A stretch of DNA of 29,553 bases from Pseudobacteriovorax antillogorgiicola. Its GTDB lineage: Bacteria > Bdellovibrionota_B > Oligoflexia > Oligoflexales > RGVZ01. The stretch's first letter is position 1. Every line of letters begins with the position of its first letter. The stretch spans positions 1 through 29,553 of the forward strand of contig CAMDGW010000004.1 of NCBI GenBank assembly GCA_945897695.1, in the 5' to 3' direction. A program made the position numbers and the translations under genes. Positions 23,350 through 29,553 of this stretch are shown here, one piece after another. A model generated the notes under the pieces. It was given only the letters and a program-made list of their open reading frames with translations, ran no database searches and was not told where the DNA came from.

Positions 23350-24416
23350 AGGGCCTTCTCTAGTTGTTCTTTTAGCAACTCCGCCTGATGGTGAGTTCCT
23401 AGTTTATCAAGAACATCGTCAAGATCGCCATTAATAACTTCAGGAAGATTATAAACAGTGTAATTGATCCGATGGTCGGTCATCCGACCCTGCGGGAAAT
23501 TGTAGGTCCGAATCCGCTCGCTACGGTCACCTGAGCCCACTAAACTTTTGCGAGTGGCAGAAATTGCTGCATCCTGCTCTGCCTGTGCTTTTTCAAGAAT
23601 TCTAGCCTTCAGGATTTTCAATGCCCGCTCTTTGTTCTTTAGCTGGCTACGTTCGTCCTGACACTCCACCACGATACCAGTGGGTAGATGCACCATGCGA
23701 ACAGCCGAGTCTGATGTATTCACATGCTGACCACCGGCTCCTGAAGAACGGCAGACCATAATATCCAAGTCTTGAGGCCTTATATTAACTTCAACTTCAT
23801 CGGCCTCAGCAAGCACAGCTACTGTACATGCAGACGTATGAATACGTCCCTGAGCCTCGGTTTCCGGCACCCTTTGCACTCGATGCACACCGCTTTCAAA
23901 TTTAAGGCGACTATAGACTCTGTCCCCCTCGACCATCACGATCACTTCTTTGATGCCACCGCGCTCTGCAACGGTACTGGAAAGTAGCTCCGTGCGCCAT
24001 CCAGCCCTCGAAGCATATCGCGTGTACATTCGCAGAAGATCTGCAGCAAAAAGTGCAGCCTCCTCGCCGCCGGTTCCTGCCCGAATCTCTAGCATAACGT
24101 TCTTCTGGTCATTGGGATCTTTAGGAAGCATCAGAATGGTTAGGTCACGTTCTACGCTCTCAAGTTTTGCGGATACGTCGTCTAACTCTTCCTTGGCCAT
24201 CGTTCGAAGTTCAGGATCATTTTCATTAAGCATCGACTTGGCGTCGTCGCGTGCTTTCAGCAAAACTTTGTAGGCGCGAAAAGTCACTACGATATCCTCG
24301 ATCATGGCACGCTCTTTGGAGAGCCGTGTCAACTCACGGGAGTCAAGTCCATCTTGCGACAACGCCGCCTCGATTTCCTCGAAGCGGCGCTCTACTGTAT
24401 CCAATTTCGTAAACAT
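23346..24416 (-). CDS. prfA: Peptide chain release factor 1
   Basis: RF1 terminates translation at UAA and UAG. The peptidyl-tRNA hydrolysis loop G-G-Q is at 228-230 (S-S-G-A-G-G-Q-H-V-N-T) and is the target of PrmC encoded next. The stop-codon reading P-x-T tripeptide is P-E-T (184-186), identifying RF1 rather than RF2, which has S-P-F. No frameshift site is present, in keeping with RF1. The length of 356 is standard. The gene starts 21 bases after the rho stop. Confidence 0.97.
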   Translation of the reverse strand: MFTKLDTVERRFEEIEAALSQDGLDSRELTRLSKERAMIEDIVVTFRAYKVLLKARDDAKSMLNENDPELRTMAKEELDDVSAKLESVERDLTILMLPKDPNDQKNVMLEIRAGTGGEEAALFAADLLRMYTRYASRAGWRTELLSSTVAERGGIKEVIVMVEGDRVYSRLKFESGVHRVQRVPETEAQGRIHTSACTVAVLAEADEVEVNIRPQDLDIMVCRSSGAGGQHVNTSDSAVRMVHLPTGIVVECQDERSQLKNKERALKILKARILEKAQAEQDAAISATRKSLVGSGDRSERIRTYNFPQGRMTDHRINYTVYNLPEVINGDLDDVLDKLGTHHQAELLKEQLEKAL

Positions 24417-24437
24417 CAGGTGTCTTTTGGGTCCAAA

Positions 24438-25937
24438 TCAGCCGTTCATCGAGGAGATGAACTCGGCGTTTGTCTTGGTTTTTTCCATTTTTTCTAGCAG
24501 AAATTCCATCGCATCAACCGTACTCCGAGGAGCGAGAAGTTTTCTCAGAATCCACATACGGTTCAGAATGTCGCGAGGCAGCAATAAATCTTCCTTACGT
24601 GTACCCGATTTGTTGATATCGATCGCCGGGAAAACTCGCTTCTCCGCAAGCTTGCGGTCGAGGTTTAACTCCATATTACCCGTACCTTTAAATTCTTCGA
24701 AAATCACCTCGTCCATACGAGAGCCTGTCTCAATCAACGCGGTCGCGATGATGGTCAAAGAACCCCCGTTTTCAATGTTACGGGCAGCACCAAAGAATCT
24801 CTTTGGCTTATCTAGAGCGTTTGAATCCACACCACCAGAAAGAATCTTACCAGATGGCGGAACGACTGAGTTGTACGCACGGGCAAGACGAGTGATGGAG
24901 TCAAGCAAGATCACAACATCGTTTCCATGCTCAACTAGGCGCTTAGCTTTCTCAATCACCATCTCAGCAACCTGCACGTGACGCTGCGCTGGTTCATCGA
25001 ACGTGGAGCTAATGACCTCTCCACGAACACTGCGCTGCATGTCGGTCACTTCTTCTGGACGCTCATCGATCAGGAGAACAATCAGGATCACTTCAGGGTG
25101 GTTTTTGGCAATAGCCGCAGCGATATTTTGCAGGAGAACTGTCTTACCAGTTCTCGGAGGAGCGACGATCAATGAGCGCTGACCTTTACCAATGGGAGCA
25201 AGAAGATCAATGATACGAGTCGCAAGATTGTGCGGCTCATACTCCATCTTGAACTTCTCCATTGGATAGAGCGGCGTCAAGTTGTCAAAAATTATTTTTT
25301 CGGCGCTTTGGTCAGGTGATGTCCCGTTTACCGTCTCAACTTTGAGGAGAGCAAAGTAGCGTTCGCCGTCTTTTGGAGGACGGATCTGACCCGAAACGGT
25401 ATCCCCTGTGCGGAGGTTAAACCGGCGAATTTGACTTGGGGAAACGTATATATCATCTGGACCCCAAAGGTAGTTGTAGTCTGGGGCACGAAGGAATCCA
25501 AATCCATCGGGCAACGTCTCAAGCACCCCTTCGCCGTAAACGACACCGCCGCGTTCCGACAAGTTTTTCAGGATGGCAAACATGAGCTCGTTCTTGCGAA
25601 GATTGCTTGCACCTTCGATTTCAAGCTCCCGCGCAATCTTATTGAGATCATTAATATGGCGGTCTTTGAGTTGTTTCAGATTAATTTCGCCGGCAATTGA
25701 ATCGGCAAGGGTCTTGGGGAGTGGACGAGCAGCACCTTGGGACGCTGGGATTGGGGCTTGAGCTGGCGCCGGCGCCTGAATCTTATCGACCTTCCCAGCT
25801 GCAACAGGAGCTTCTGGCTCAGCCACAGCGACTTCAATTGCGGCTGCGGGCTCTTTTGGGGTCAGGTTTTGTGGACGCGCTGGACGAGATGGTCTCTTTC
25901 GTGGAGTTGAATCGTCGCCGTTGTTGCCTTGAGTCAT
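24438..25937 (-). CDS. rho: Transcription termination factor Rho
   Basis: The hexameric RNA helicase terminates transcription. I take ATG 25937 as start (499 residues). A TTG two codons upstream (25943) sits closer to the GAGGAAG Shine-Dalgarno and is an alternative. Residues about 1-85 form a Pro/Ala/Glu-rich extension not found in E. coli Rho. Then follow the N-terminal helical domain (L-K-x-L-K-D-R-H-I-N-D-L-N-K-I-A), the cold-shock-like RNA site (D-G-F-G-F-L-R, D-I-Y-V-S-P-S-Q-I), Walker A (A-P-P-R-T-G-K-T at 259-266), Walker B (V-I-L-L-D-S-I-T-R) and the C-terminal K-R-F-F-G-A-A-R-N-I-E. All catalytic elements are intact. It heads the rho-prfA-prmC-permease cluster, and a 275-base leader/intergenic region lies upstream. 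Confidence 0.97.
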   Translation of the reverse strand: MTQGNNGDDSTPRKRPSRPARPQNLTPKEPAAAIEVAVAEPEAPVAAGKVDKIQAPAPAQAPIPASQGAARPLPKTLADSIAGEINLKQLKDRHINDLNKIARELEIEGASNLRKNELMFAILKNLSERGGVVYGEGVLETLPDGFGFLRAPDYNYLWGPDDIYVSPSQIRRFNLRTGDTVSGQIRPPKDGERYFALLKVETVNGTSPDQSAEKIIFDNLTPLYPMEKFKMEYEPHNLATRIIDLLAPIGKGQRSLIVAPPRTGKTVLLQNIAAAIAKNHPEVILIVLLIDERPEEVTDMQRSVRGEVISSTFDEPAQRHVQVAEMVIEKAKRLVEHGNDVVILLDSITRLARAYNSVVPPSGKILSGGVDSNALDKPKRFFGAARNIENGGSLTIIATALIETGSRMDEVIFEEFKGTGNMELNLDRKLAEKRVFPAIDINKSGTRKEDLLLPRDILNRMWILRKLLAPRSTVDAMEFLLEKMEKTKTNAEFISSMNG

Positions 25938-26042
25938 GGGCAATCTTCCTCAGTTACAAAAGTTATGTTGTTTTAAAAAGGGTGGTTTAGCTGCCTGAAA
26001 TATCAGAAATTTTTGCGGAAAATCTCGAGGATAATTGGAGTG

Positions 26043-26082
26043 ATTTGGGAATCGGTCTCAAAGATTTGAGCAGTGCCCAAAT
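26043..26082. repeat. Nested inverted repeat in the rho upstream region
   Basis: The outer arms ATTTGGG and CCCAAAT (7 pairs) enclose inner arms CTCAAA and TTTGAG (6 pairs, separated by GA). The outer right arm overlaps the candidate -10 box of the rho promoter. If transcription starts there, part of this dyad would form at the very 5' end of the rho leader RNA. It may be an operator or a leader hairpin. No U-tract follows, so it is not a simple terminator. Confidence 0.45.
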
Positions 26083-26110
26083 ATATAAATATGTTTTTAA
26101 GATTTCGCAA
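26082..26110 (-). promoter_or_regulatory. Candidate rho promoter
   Basis: On the minus strand TTGCGA (26105-26110) and TATATA (26082-26087) are separated by 17 bases in an AT-rich stretch. Each matches the sigma-70 consensus in four of six positions. The rho start codon would be about 140 bases downstream. Other AT-rich positions could also serve. Confidence 0.35.
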
Positions 26111-26134
26111 GGGGTAAATTATATAATTAAAGGG

Positions 26135-26140
26135 TATAAT
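26135..26140 (+). promoter_or_regulatory. Candidate -10 box for the 26213 gene
   Basis: A perfect TATAAT lies 72 bases before the TTG start of the next plus-strand gene, with no good -35 box at 17 bases. A 12-base perfect palindrome AATTATATAATT (26117-26128) lies just upstream of it, in the gap between this box and the divergent rho promoter candidate. Confidence 0.35.
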
Positions 26141-26212
26141 GATTATTAGATCTATCAGCTTTAGCGACTAAGGTGCTGAGACCCCAAAACCGGCGGGGAA
26201 GGAGCGAAAATC

Positions 26213-26623
26213 TTGCGTAAACTTTCATATTTAATGACTTTTTTAGTTTTCTTCGTGGTCCTTCAACCATCTGCTGTCCAAGCAGATTCCGAGCTGGAGG
26301 GAAAGTTTCAGGACATGTTTGTGACAGCCGGCTATTCGGCTGCAGCGGGGGCGACCATTGGCGCCGCGTTGCTTACCTTTCAAGATTCACCCATGAAGAA
26401 GTTAAACTTTATTTCCATCGGTGCATCTGTTGGTTTTTTAAGTGGAACAGCTATAGGAAGCTGGATAGCACTGGCCCCCATTTTCGTGGAAAACAACTCG
26501 CTCCAACCTAGTCTCATGGCTCACGATGCTCCGACGGGTCAGGTTGTGGTCAAGCCATGGATTAACATCGCTCGTAACACTGTATCCGGATTGGAAGCTG
26601 GTGCCGTACTAGCTCGATTTTAA
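26213..26623 (+). CDS. Small exported glycine-zipper protein, unknown function
   Basis: The 136-residue protein starts at TTG 26213, supported by AAGGAG eight bases upstream. It has a Sec signal peptide (M-R-K-L then L-M-T-F-L-V-F-F-V-V-L, cleavage after V-Q-A near 24). The mature part contains two Gly/Ala-rich hydrophobic stretches, S-A-A-A-G-A-T-I-G-A-A-L-L and S-I-G-A-S-V-G-F-L-S-G-T-A-I-G-S, with small residues at regular spacing like glycine zippers. It ends V-S-G-L-E-A-G-A-V-L-A-R-F. Such proteins often associate with or insert into membranes. I do not recognise the family. It is divergent from rho and 24 bases before the YeeZ-like gene, probably in one transcript. Confidence 0.75.
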   Translation: MRKLSYLMTFLVFFVVLQPSAVQADSELEGKFQDMFVTAGYSAAAGATIGAALLTFQDSPMKKLNFISIGASVGFLSGTAIGSWIALAPIFVENNSLQPSLMAHDAPTGQVVVKPWINIARNTVSGLEAGAVLARF

Positions 26624-26647
26624 GATTTAAAGATAAAGTTACCGATC

Positions 26648-27529
26648 TTGGACCCTAGCCAGAAAATTCTAATCATTGGGGCGGGCTACCTTGGCCAAAG
26701 AATAGCACACTTTGCGTGCGCGAGTGGTTGGAGCGTATTCGCTGCAAGACGTCAACCGCCCATGGATCCGGGGCTTGACCCCATATCATGGCTGTCAATA
26801 GATGTAACGAGTGCTGACTCCGTACGGGAGTGTCTCCACAAAGCAAGCAGTAAACAGCAACTAGCGGCTGCAGTTTACTGCGTCTCAGCTGGTGAACCCA
26901 ATGAAAATGCCTACAAAAGAGCCTACGAAATTGGTGTCAGAAATATTATTGAACACCTGCCGACAGAGACACAACTTGCTTTTATATCGAGTACGGGAGT
27001 TTACCACCAGAACTCTGGTGAGTCTGTGGACGAATCATCACCCACCAATCCTCTTCTTTTATCTAAAACTCAGTCTCATTTATTAACGGGTGAGTCACTT
27101 GTGATAAATCGCCCCAATTCGGTTATTGCAAGATTATCTGGAATTTATGGCCCTGGACGCACAAGACTGATTTCGATGGCTCAGGCCATGAATGACCCTT
27201 ACATCGTGGACCGACAAGATTATACCAACAGAATTCACGTTGATGATGGCGCTCGCGCCGTTCTCCATCTACTGAAAAATCAATCAAGTGAAAAAATATA
27301 CTGTGTGACCGATCACGAACCAGCACCACAGCTCGATGTTGTCATGTGGATTCGGAGCGCAATGGCCATGCCCCCAATCCAGGTGCGCTACCGCCAACAA
27401 GACACATTTGTTACGACTCCTGATCAACTTCCTTCCTTCAATAAACGAATCAGTAACCAGAGGCTCCTTAATTCTGGCTTTAAGTTTCATTTCCCAACAT
27501 TCCGGGAAGGCTACGGTAAACTTCTGTAG
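26648..27529 (+). CDS. NAD(P)-dependent epimerase/dehydratase-like protein (YeeZ-like)
   Basis: The 293-residue Rossmann-fold protein of the extended SDR type resembles E. coli YeeZ. The nucleotide-binding glycine motif is G-A-G-Y-L-G-Q (11-17). The central S-S-T-G-V-Y-H-Q-N-S-G-E (near 114) matches the S-S-T-x-V-Y of the family, and R-L-S-G-I-Y-G-P-G-R (near 163) and N-R-I-H-V-D-D (near 195) are typical. The catalytic Tyr-x3-Lys of full epimerases is not evident at the usual place, as in the YeeZ group, so enzymatic activity is uncertain. The start TTG 26648 has no clear Shine-Dalgarno sequence and was chosen because the Rossmann strand follows directly. It lies 24 bases after the preceding gene. 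Confidence 0.83.
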   Translation: MDPSQKILIIGAGYLGQRIAHFACASGWSVFAARRQPPMDPGLDPISWLSIDVTSADSVRECLHKASSKQQLAAAVYCVSAGEPNENAYKRAYEIGVRNIIEHLPTETQLAFISSTGVYHQNSGESVDESSPTNPLLLSKTQSHLLTGESLVINRPNSVIARLSGIYGPGRTRLISMAQAMNDPYIVDRQDYTNRIHVDDGARAVLHLLKNQSSEKIYCVTDHEPAPQLDVVMWIRSAMAMPPIQVRYRQQDTFVTTPDQLPSFNKRISNQRLLNSGFKFHFPTFREGYGKLL

Positions 27530-27705
27530 CATCTCCAACCCTGCATCATTCTTGGTCAGTTTGTCGCGTCACTTATGGCAATCATGATGACCAGTGGAGC
27601 TAAACCCCCAAAATTAATGACTCTAATCAGTGGCATAGAGGTTGCTCAGTAGGGCAAGAGCCACCCCCCGGCTGATGACCTGCGCTGAACTTCTCGGAGT
27701 TGAAA

Positions 27706-29133
27706 ATGAACAAAGCACCTTACATTAGTGTTCTTTCCATCGTGTTAATCCTTTCAGGATGCGGAAACTTTGCTGGAAAAAATGCAGGTCAAAATGAGGA
27801 TGTATTGCCCGAAACGACAGCGCCATCCACCGATATCAGATGGCTTACGCTTGAAGATCCTAGTTGCCTTCAAAACGGCAGCTCAATCCCCATAGCAAAT
27901 GCCACCATCTATGAATGGGACGGCTATAAAACCTCACCCAAAGTAGTCCCCTTCCCGGGTCGAACCGTTGATCAGACAGACTTCGGCACCATCAATGTAA
28001 TGGGTGCTGCAATCAACTACACACAAAATTATAAGTGTACCCTCAATAACGCCGGCGAAAGAAAGTGCGTAGACAATACAAAAGACAAAACCGAAAATAA
28101 CTGGCTCAGAATCTGTCGCGCAAGCGGAGTTTACGGACGTGATTCAATTGAAGCCATGACCTTGACCGCCATGCATTACACGGAAGCAGCCTATAATTTT
28201 TACAACTCAATTACCGGCAACATGCCCGGAATCACAAAATCGATCATGATCTCACAGCCAAAAATTAATCGTGAAATCATTAAAACAAATGGAGACGTAA
28301 AAAATCGCGTTGATTCGGACAACGCCGCATTTGCTGAGTTGCCCGGCTCGGCCGGCAAACCTAGCTACGGACTATTCATGATCTATCCGACAACTCAAAG
28401 GTGGTTTGCAACAAATAAAAACAACCTGTGGGAAGTCCCGTTTGTTATGCAGCACGAATTTGGCCATCATGTGTTCAGCCATTACATCAAAGATAAAGCA
28501 AATTCCATCGGGCTAAGCCTTAAGTCTTCGTCAGAGCTTCAGTCAATCATGCCAAACCCAGACAAAACTTCCAGAGCACGCATGTCTTTAACAAGCTCTG
28601 CTGACACGGCTCAGCTTGCGTTAGACGGGATTAACGAGGCCTATGCAGATCTGTACGGATATTTTTCTGGGAATAGTGCAAGAGATCAACTACGCGGCAT
28701 CGAGTGCCTTGCTGTTTCTCGCGATCCATCCAGCCCCGTGACCAAAGGCGGTCAACCAAAAGGTCTTGATCAGACCCGCATTGATATCTATGAGGGACGC
28801 CGATCGGCCTCGACAACGACTAATGATTGCTATGAACCAGCCTTTGATGACGAACATGATATTGCCGTGGCATTAGGACAACCCCTAGCTAGATTTATTG
28901 AAACCTTAGCGCCCCAGGCAAACGGCAATTTCCGAGCAAGATTCCTGCTCGTATGGGCAACAAGGATGCAAGGTCTCATAAACCAAGGATCATCAAACAT
29001 ATCCGTTGATACTCTGGTCAGAGAGCTGATACTAGGCGCCAAGTCGCTCGTGCCAAACACGTCTCTTGCCTGCAGTGACCTAAAACCACGTATATCTGGA
29101 CTTAAATCTGCTGTGGCAGCTTGCAACCTTTGA
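27706..29133 (+). CDS. Lipoprotein with gluzincin-type metalloprotease motifs
   Basis: The frame opens at TTG 27700, but ATG 27706 (475 residues) is favoured by GGAG six bases before it. A lipoprotein signal ends in I-L-S-G-C (Cys 19). The zinc-binding H-E-F-G-H is at 250-254. About 57 residues later lies N-E-A-Y-A-D (Glu 311), which matches the third-ligand N-E-A-x-x-D motif of thermolysin-like gluzincins, so a zinc peptidase is likely. The N-terminal part carries several Cys residues (in S-C-L-Q-N, K-C-T-L, K-C-V-D, R-I-C-R) that may form disulfides. The last part has I-E-T-L-A-P and a final A-C-N-L. The family was not pinned down, and no propeptide is obvious. The 176-base gap upstream (27530-27705) shows no gene. 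Confidence 0.8.
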   Translation: MNKAPYISVLSIVLILSGCGNFAGKNAGQNEDVLPETTAPSTDIRWLTLEDPSCLQNGSSIPIANATIYEWDGYKTSPKVVPFPGRTVDQTDFGTINVMGAAINYTQNYKCTLNNAGERKCVDNTKDKTENNWLRICRASGVYGRDSIEAMTLTAMHYTEAAYNFYNSITGNMPGITKSIMISQPKINREIIKTNGDVKNRVDSDNAAFAELPGSAGKPSYGLFMIYPTTQRWFATNKNNLWEVPFVMQHEFGHHVFSHYIKDKANSIGLSLKSSSELQSIMPNPDKTSRARMSLTSSADTAQLALDGINEAYADLYGYFSGNSARDQLRGIECLAVSRDPSSPVTKGGQPKGLDQTRIDIYEGRRSASTTTNDCYEPAFDDEHDIAVALGQPLARFIETLAPQANGNFRARFLLVWATRMQGLINQGSSNISVDTLVRELILGAKSLVPNTSLACSDLKPRISGLKSAVAACNL

Positions 29134-29167
29134 CCTAACCCGTGTTTACTTTAATCATTGAAGACAT

Positions 29168-29196
29168 TTTTGGCCTTGCTTGTGACAAGGTCAAAA
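29168..29196. repeat. Inverted repeat after the metalloprotease lipoprotein
   Basis: TTTTGGCCTTG and CAAGGTCAAAA form an 11-pair stem with one G-T pair and a seven-base loop, 34 bases after the stop at 29133. It could be a transcription terminator or attenuator, but no T-run follows, so the call is kept as a repeat. The rest of 29134-29313 is AT-rich and shows no gene. Confidence 0.4.
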
Positions 29197-29313
29197 TCGC
29201 CAAATACTCAAAATCAATAGATTTTTTTAAAAACCATTAAGTTTGTTAAAGACCCTCCGAGTCCTACCGCGAGTTCGGTACGGATATGAATGACCAATTT
29301 CTTTGGAGGAAAA

Positions 29314-29553
29314 ATGAAAACAATAGCATCACACATAAACCGGTTCGTAGCGTTAACCCTGTTGATTTCTGGATCAGCTGCCATTGCAACAGATTTAGAT
29401 CTTGAATTAAAAGTATCGGGAAGTATTGCCTCGGTTCCGCAGTGGCGTAACGACAAAAATGAAGTGATCACTTCGGTAGATCTGAGCTTTCAAAACAACA
29501 AAGCAAGTCTCCCCGAAACAAACGTCGACTCTACAGAAAGCACAATTTCTTTG
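29314..29553 (+). CDS. Exported protein, partial (C-terminus beyond window)
   Basis: The reading frame is open from ATG 29314 to the window end (80 codons). The ribosome-binding site is strong (TTGGAGG four bases before the ATG). A Sec signal peptide is clear: basic start with R10, then F-V-A-L-T-L-L-I-S-G-S-A-A-I-A with cleavage after residue 25. The mature start D-L-D-L-E-L-K-V-S-G-S-I-A-S-V-P-Q-W has alternating polar/hydrophobic residues and looks beta-structured. It loosely recalls the start of CS1/CFA-type fimbrial subunits, but the visible part is too short to decide. No function is assigned. Confidence 0.75.
   Translation, partial: MKTIASHINRFVALTLLISGSAAIATDLDLELKVSGSIASVPQWRNDKNEVITSVDLSFQNNKASLPETNVDSTESTISL

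Noticed and set aside
24304..24981. Long plus-strand open frame of 225 codons across prfA and rho
   Set aside because: It is antisense to two certain genes. Its Ser/Arg-rich composition is what the reverse reading of these conserved genes gives.
27530..27705. Gap searched for a small gene or RNA
   Set aside because: No open frame with a start signal and no stable hairpin with a T-run was seen.
1..29553. Mobile elements, CRISPR arrays, toxin-antitoxin or defence genes
   Set aside because: No transposase, integrase, regularly spaced repeats or recognisable defence domains were found on either strand.

Overview
The window is a chromosomal segment of a Gram-negative bacterium. It carries several outer-membrane-type beta-barrels, several lipoproteins with lipoboxes, and genes for envelope biogenesis, phospholipid and peptidoglycan synthesis, and translation. 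By eye the base composition is moderate. The gene order (rho-prfA-prmC; uppS-cdsA-rseP-tsaB-pssA-asd-truA), the divergence of MurG and LolB, and the frequent TTG starts suggest the Bdellovibrionota/Oligoflexia neighbourhood of the old Deltaproteobacteria. That placement is inference, not proof. No tRNA, rRNA, CRISPR array, transposase, integrase or phage gene was found.

Layout. 1-668 (minus) is a lipoprotein gene cut by the window edge. 711-1109 (minus) is a decayed FixJ/NarL-type response regulator with two in-frame stops. 1264-3207 (plus) holds sixA, an EstA-type alpha/beta hydrolase and a small orphan protein. 3297-4754 (minus) is gltX. 4898-5866 (plus) is a two-domain QueD/PTPS-like protein. 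5876-6664 (minus) is a probable outer-membrane beta-barrel. 6713-8193 (plus) holds a stand-alone glutamine amidotransferase (PabA/TrpG type) and an exported PDZ-thioredoxin fusion.

8234-20410 (minus) is one long, tightly packed block, transcribed in the order uppS, cdsA, rseP, tsaB, pssA, asd, an outer-membrane protein, truA, a TPR lipoprotein, a LolB-like lipoprotein, an orphan MshEN-domain protein and murG. Most junctions overlap or are separated by only a few bases, which suggests one operon or a few nested ones. It joins undecaprenyl-phosphate synthesis (UppS), CDP-diacylglycerol and phosphatidylserine synthesis (CdsA, PssA), diaminopimelate precursor supply (Asd), site-2 envelope proteolysis (RseP), lipid II completion (MurG) and probable lipoprotein insertion (LolB-like) with two tRNA modification enzymes (TsaB, TruA). 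20489-21334 (plus) is an RsmI-like methyltransferase with a basic tail. It overlaps tail-to-tail with an AI-2E family permease. That permease belongs to a second minus-strand cluster, rho-prfA-prmC-permease (25937 down to 21318), which concerns transcription and translation termination. 26213-29553 (plus) holds a small exported glycine-zipper protein, a YeeZ-like NAD(P)-binding protein, a zinc-metalloprotease-like lipoprotein and the start of an exported protein cut by the window end.

The window is mostly core genome. The points most worth a second look are the collinear response-regulator pseudogene beside sixA, the divergent LolB/TPR/MshEN/MurG group, the TPR lipoprotein whose full signal peptide requires a rare CTG start, a long RseP with apparently three PDZ-like regions, the PDZ-thioredoxin fusion, and a nested dyad at the probable start of the rho leader. 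I did not find a convincing undescribed multi-gene system.
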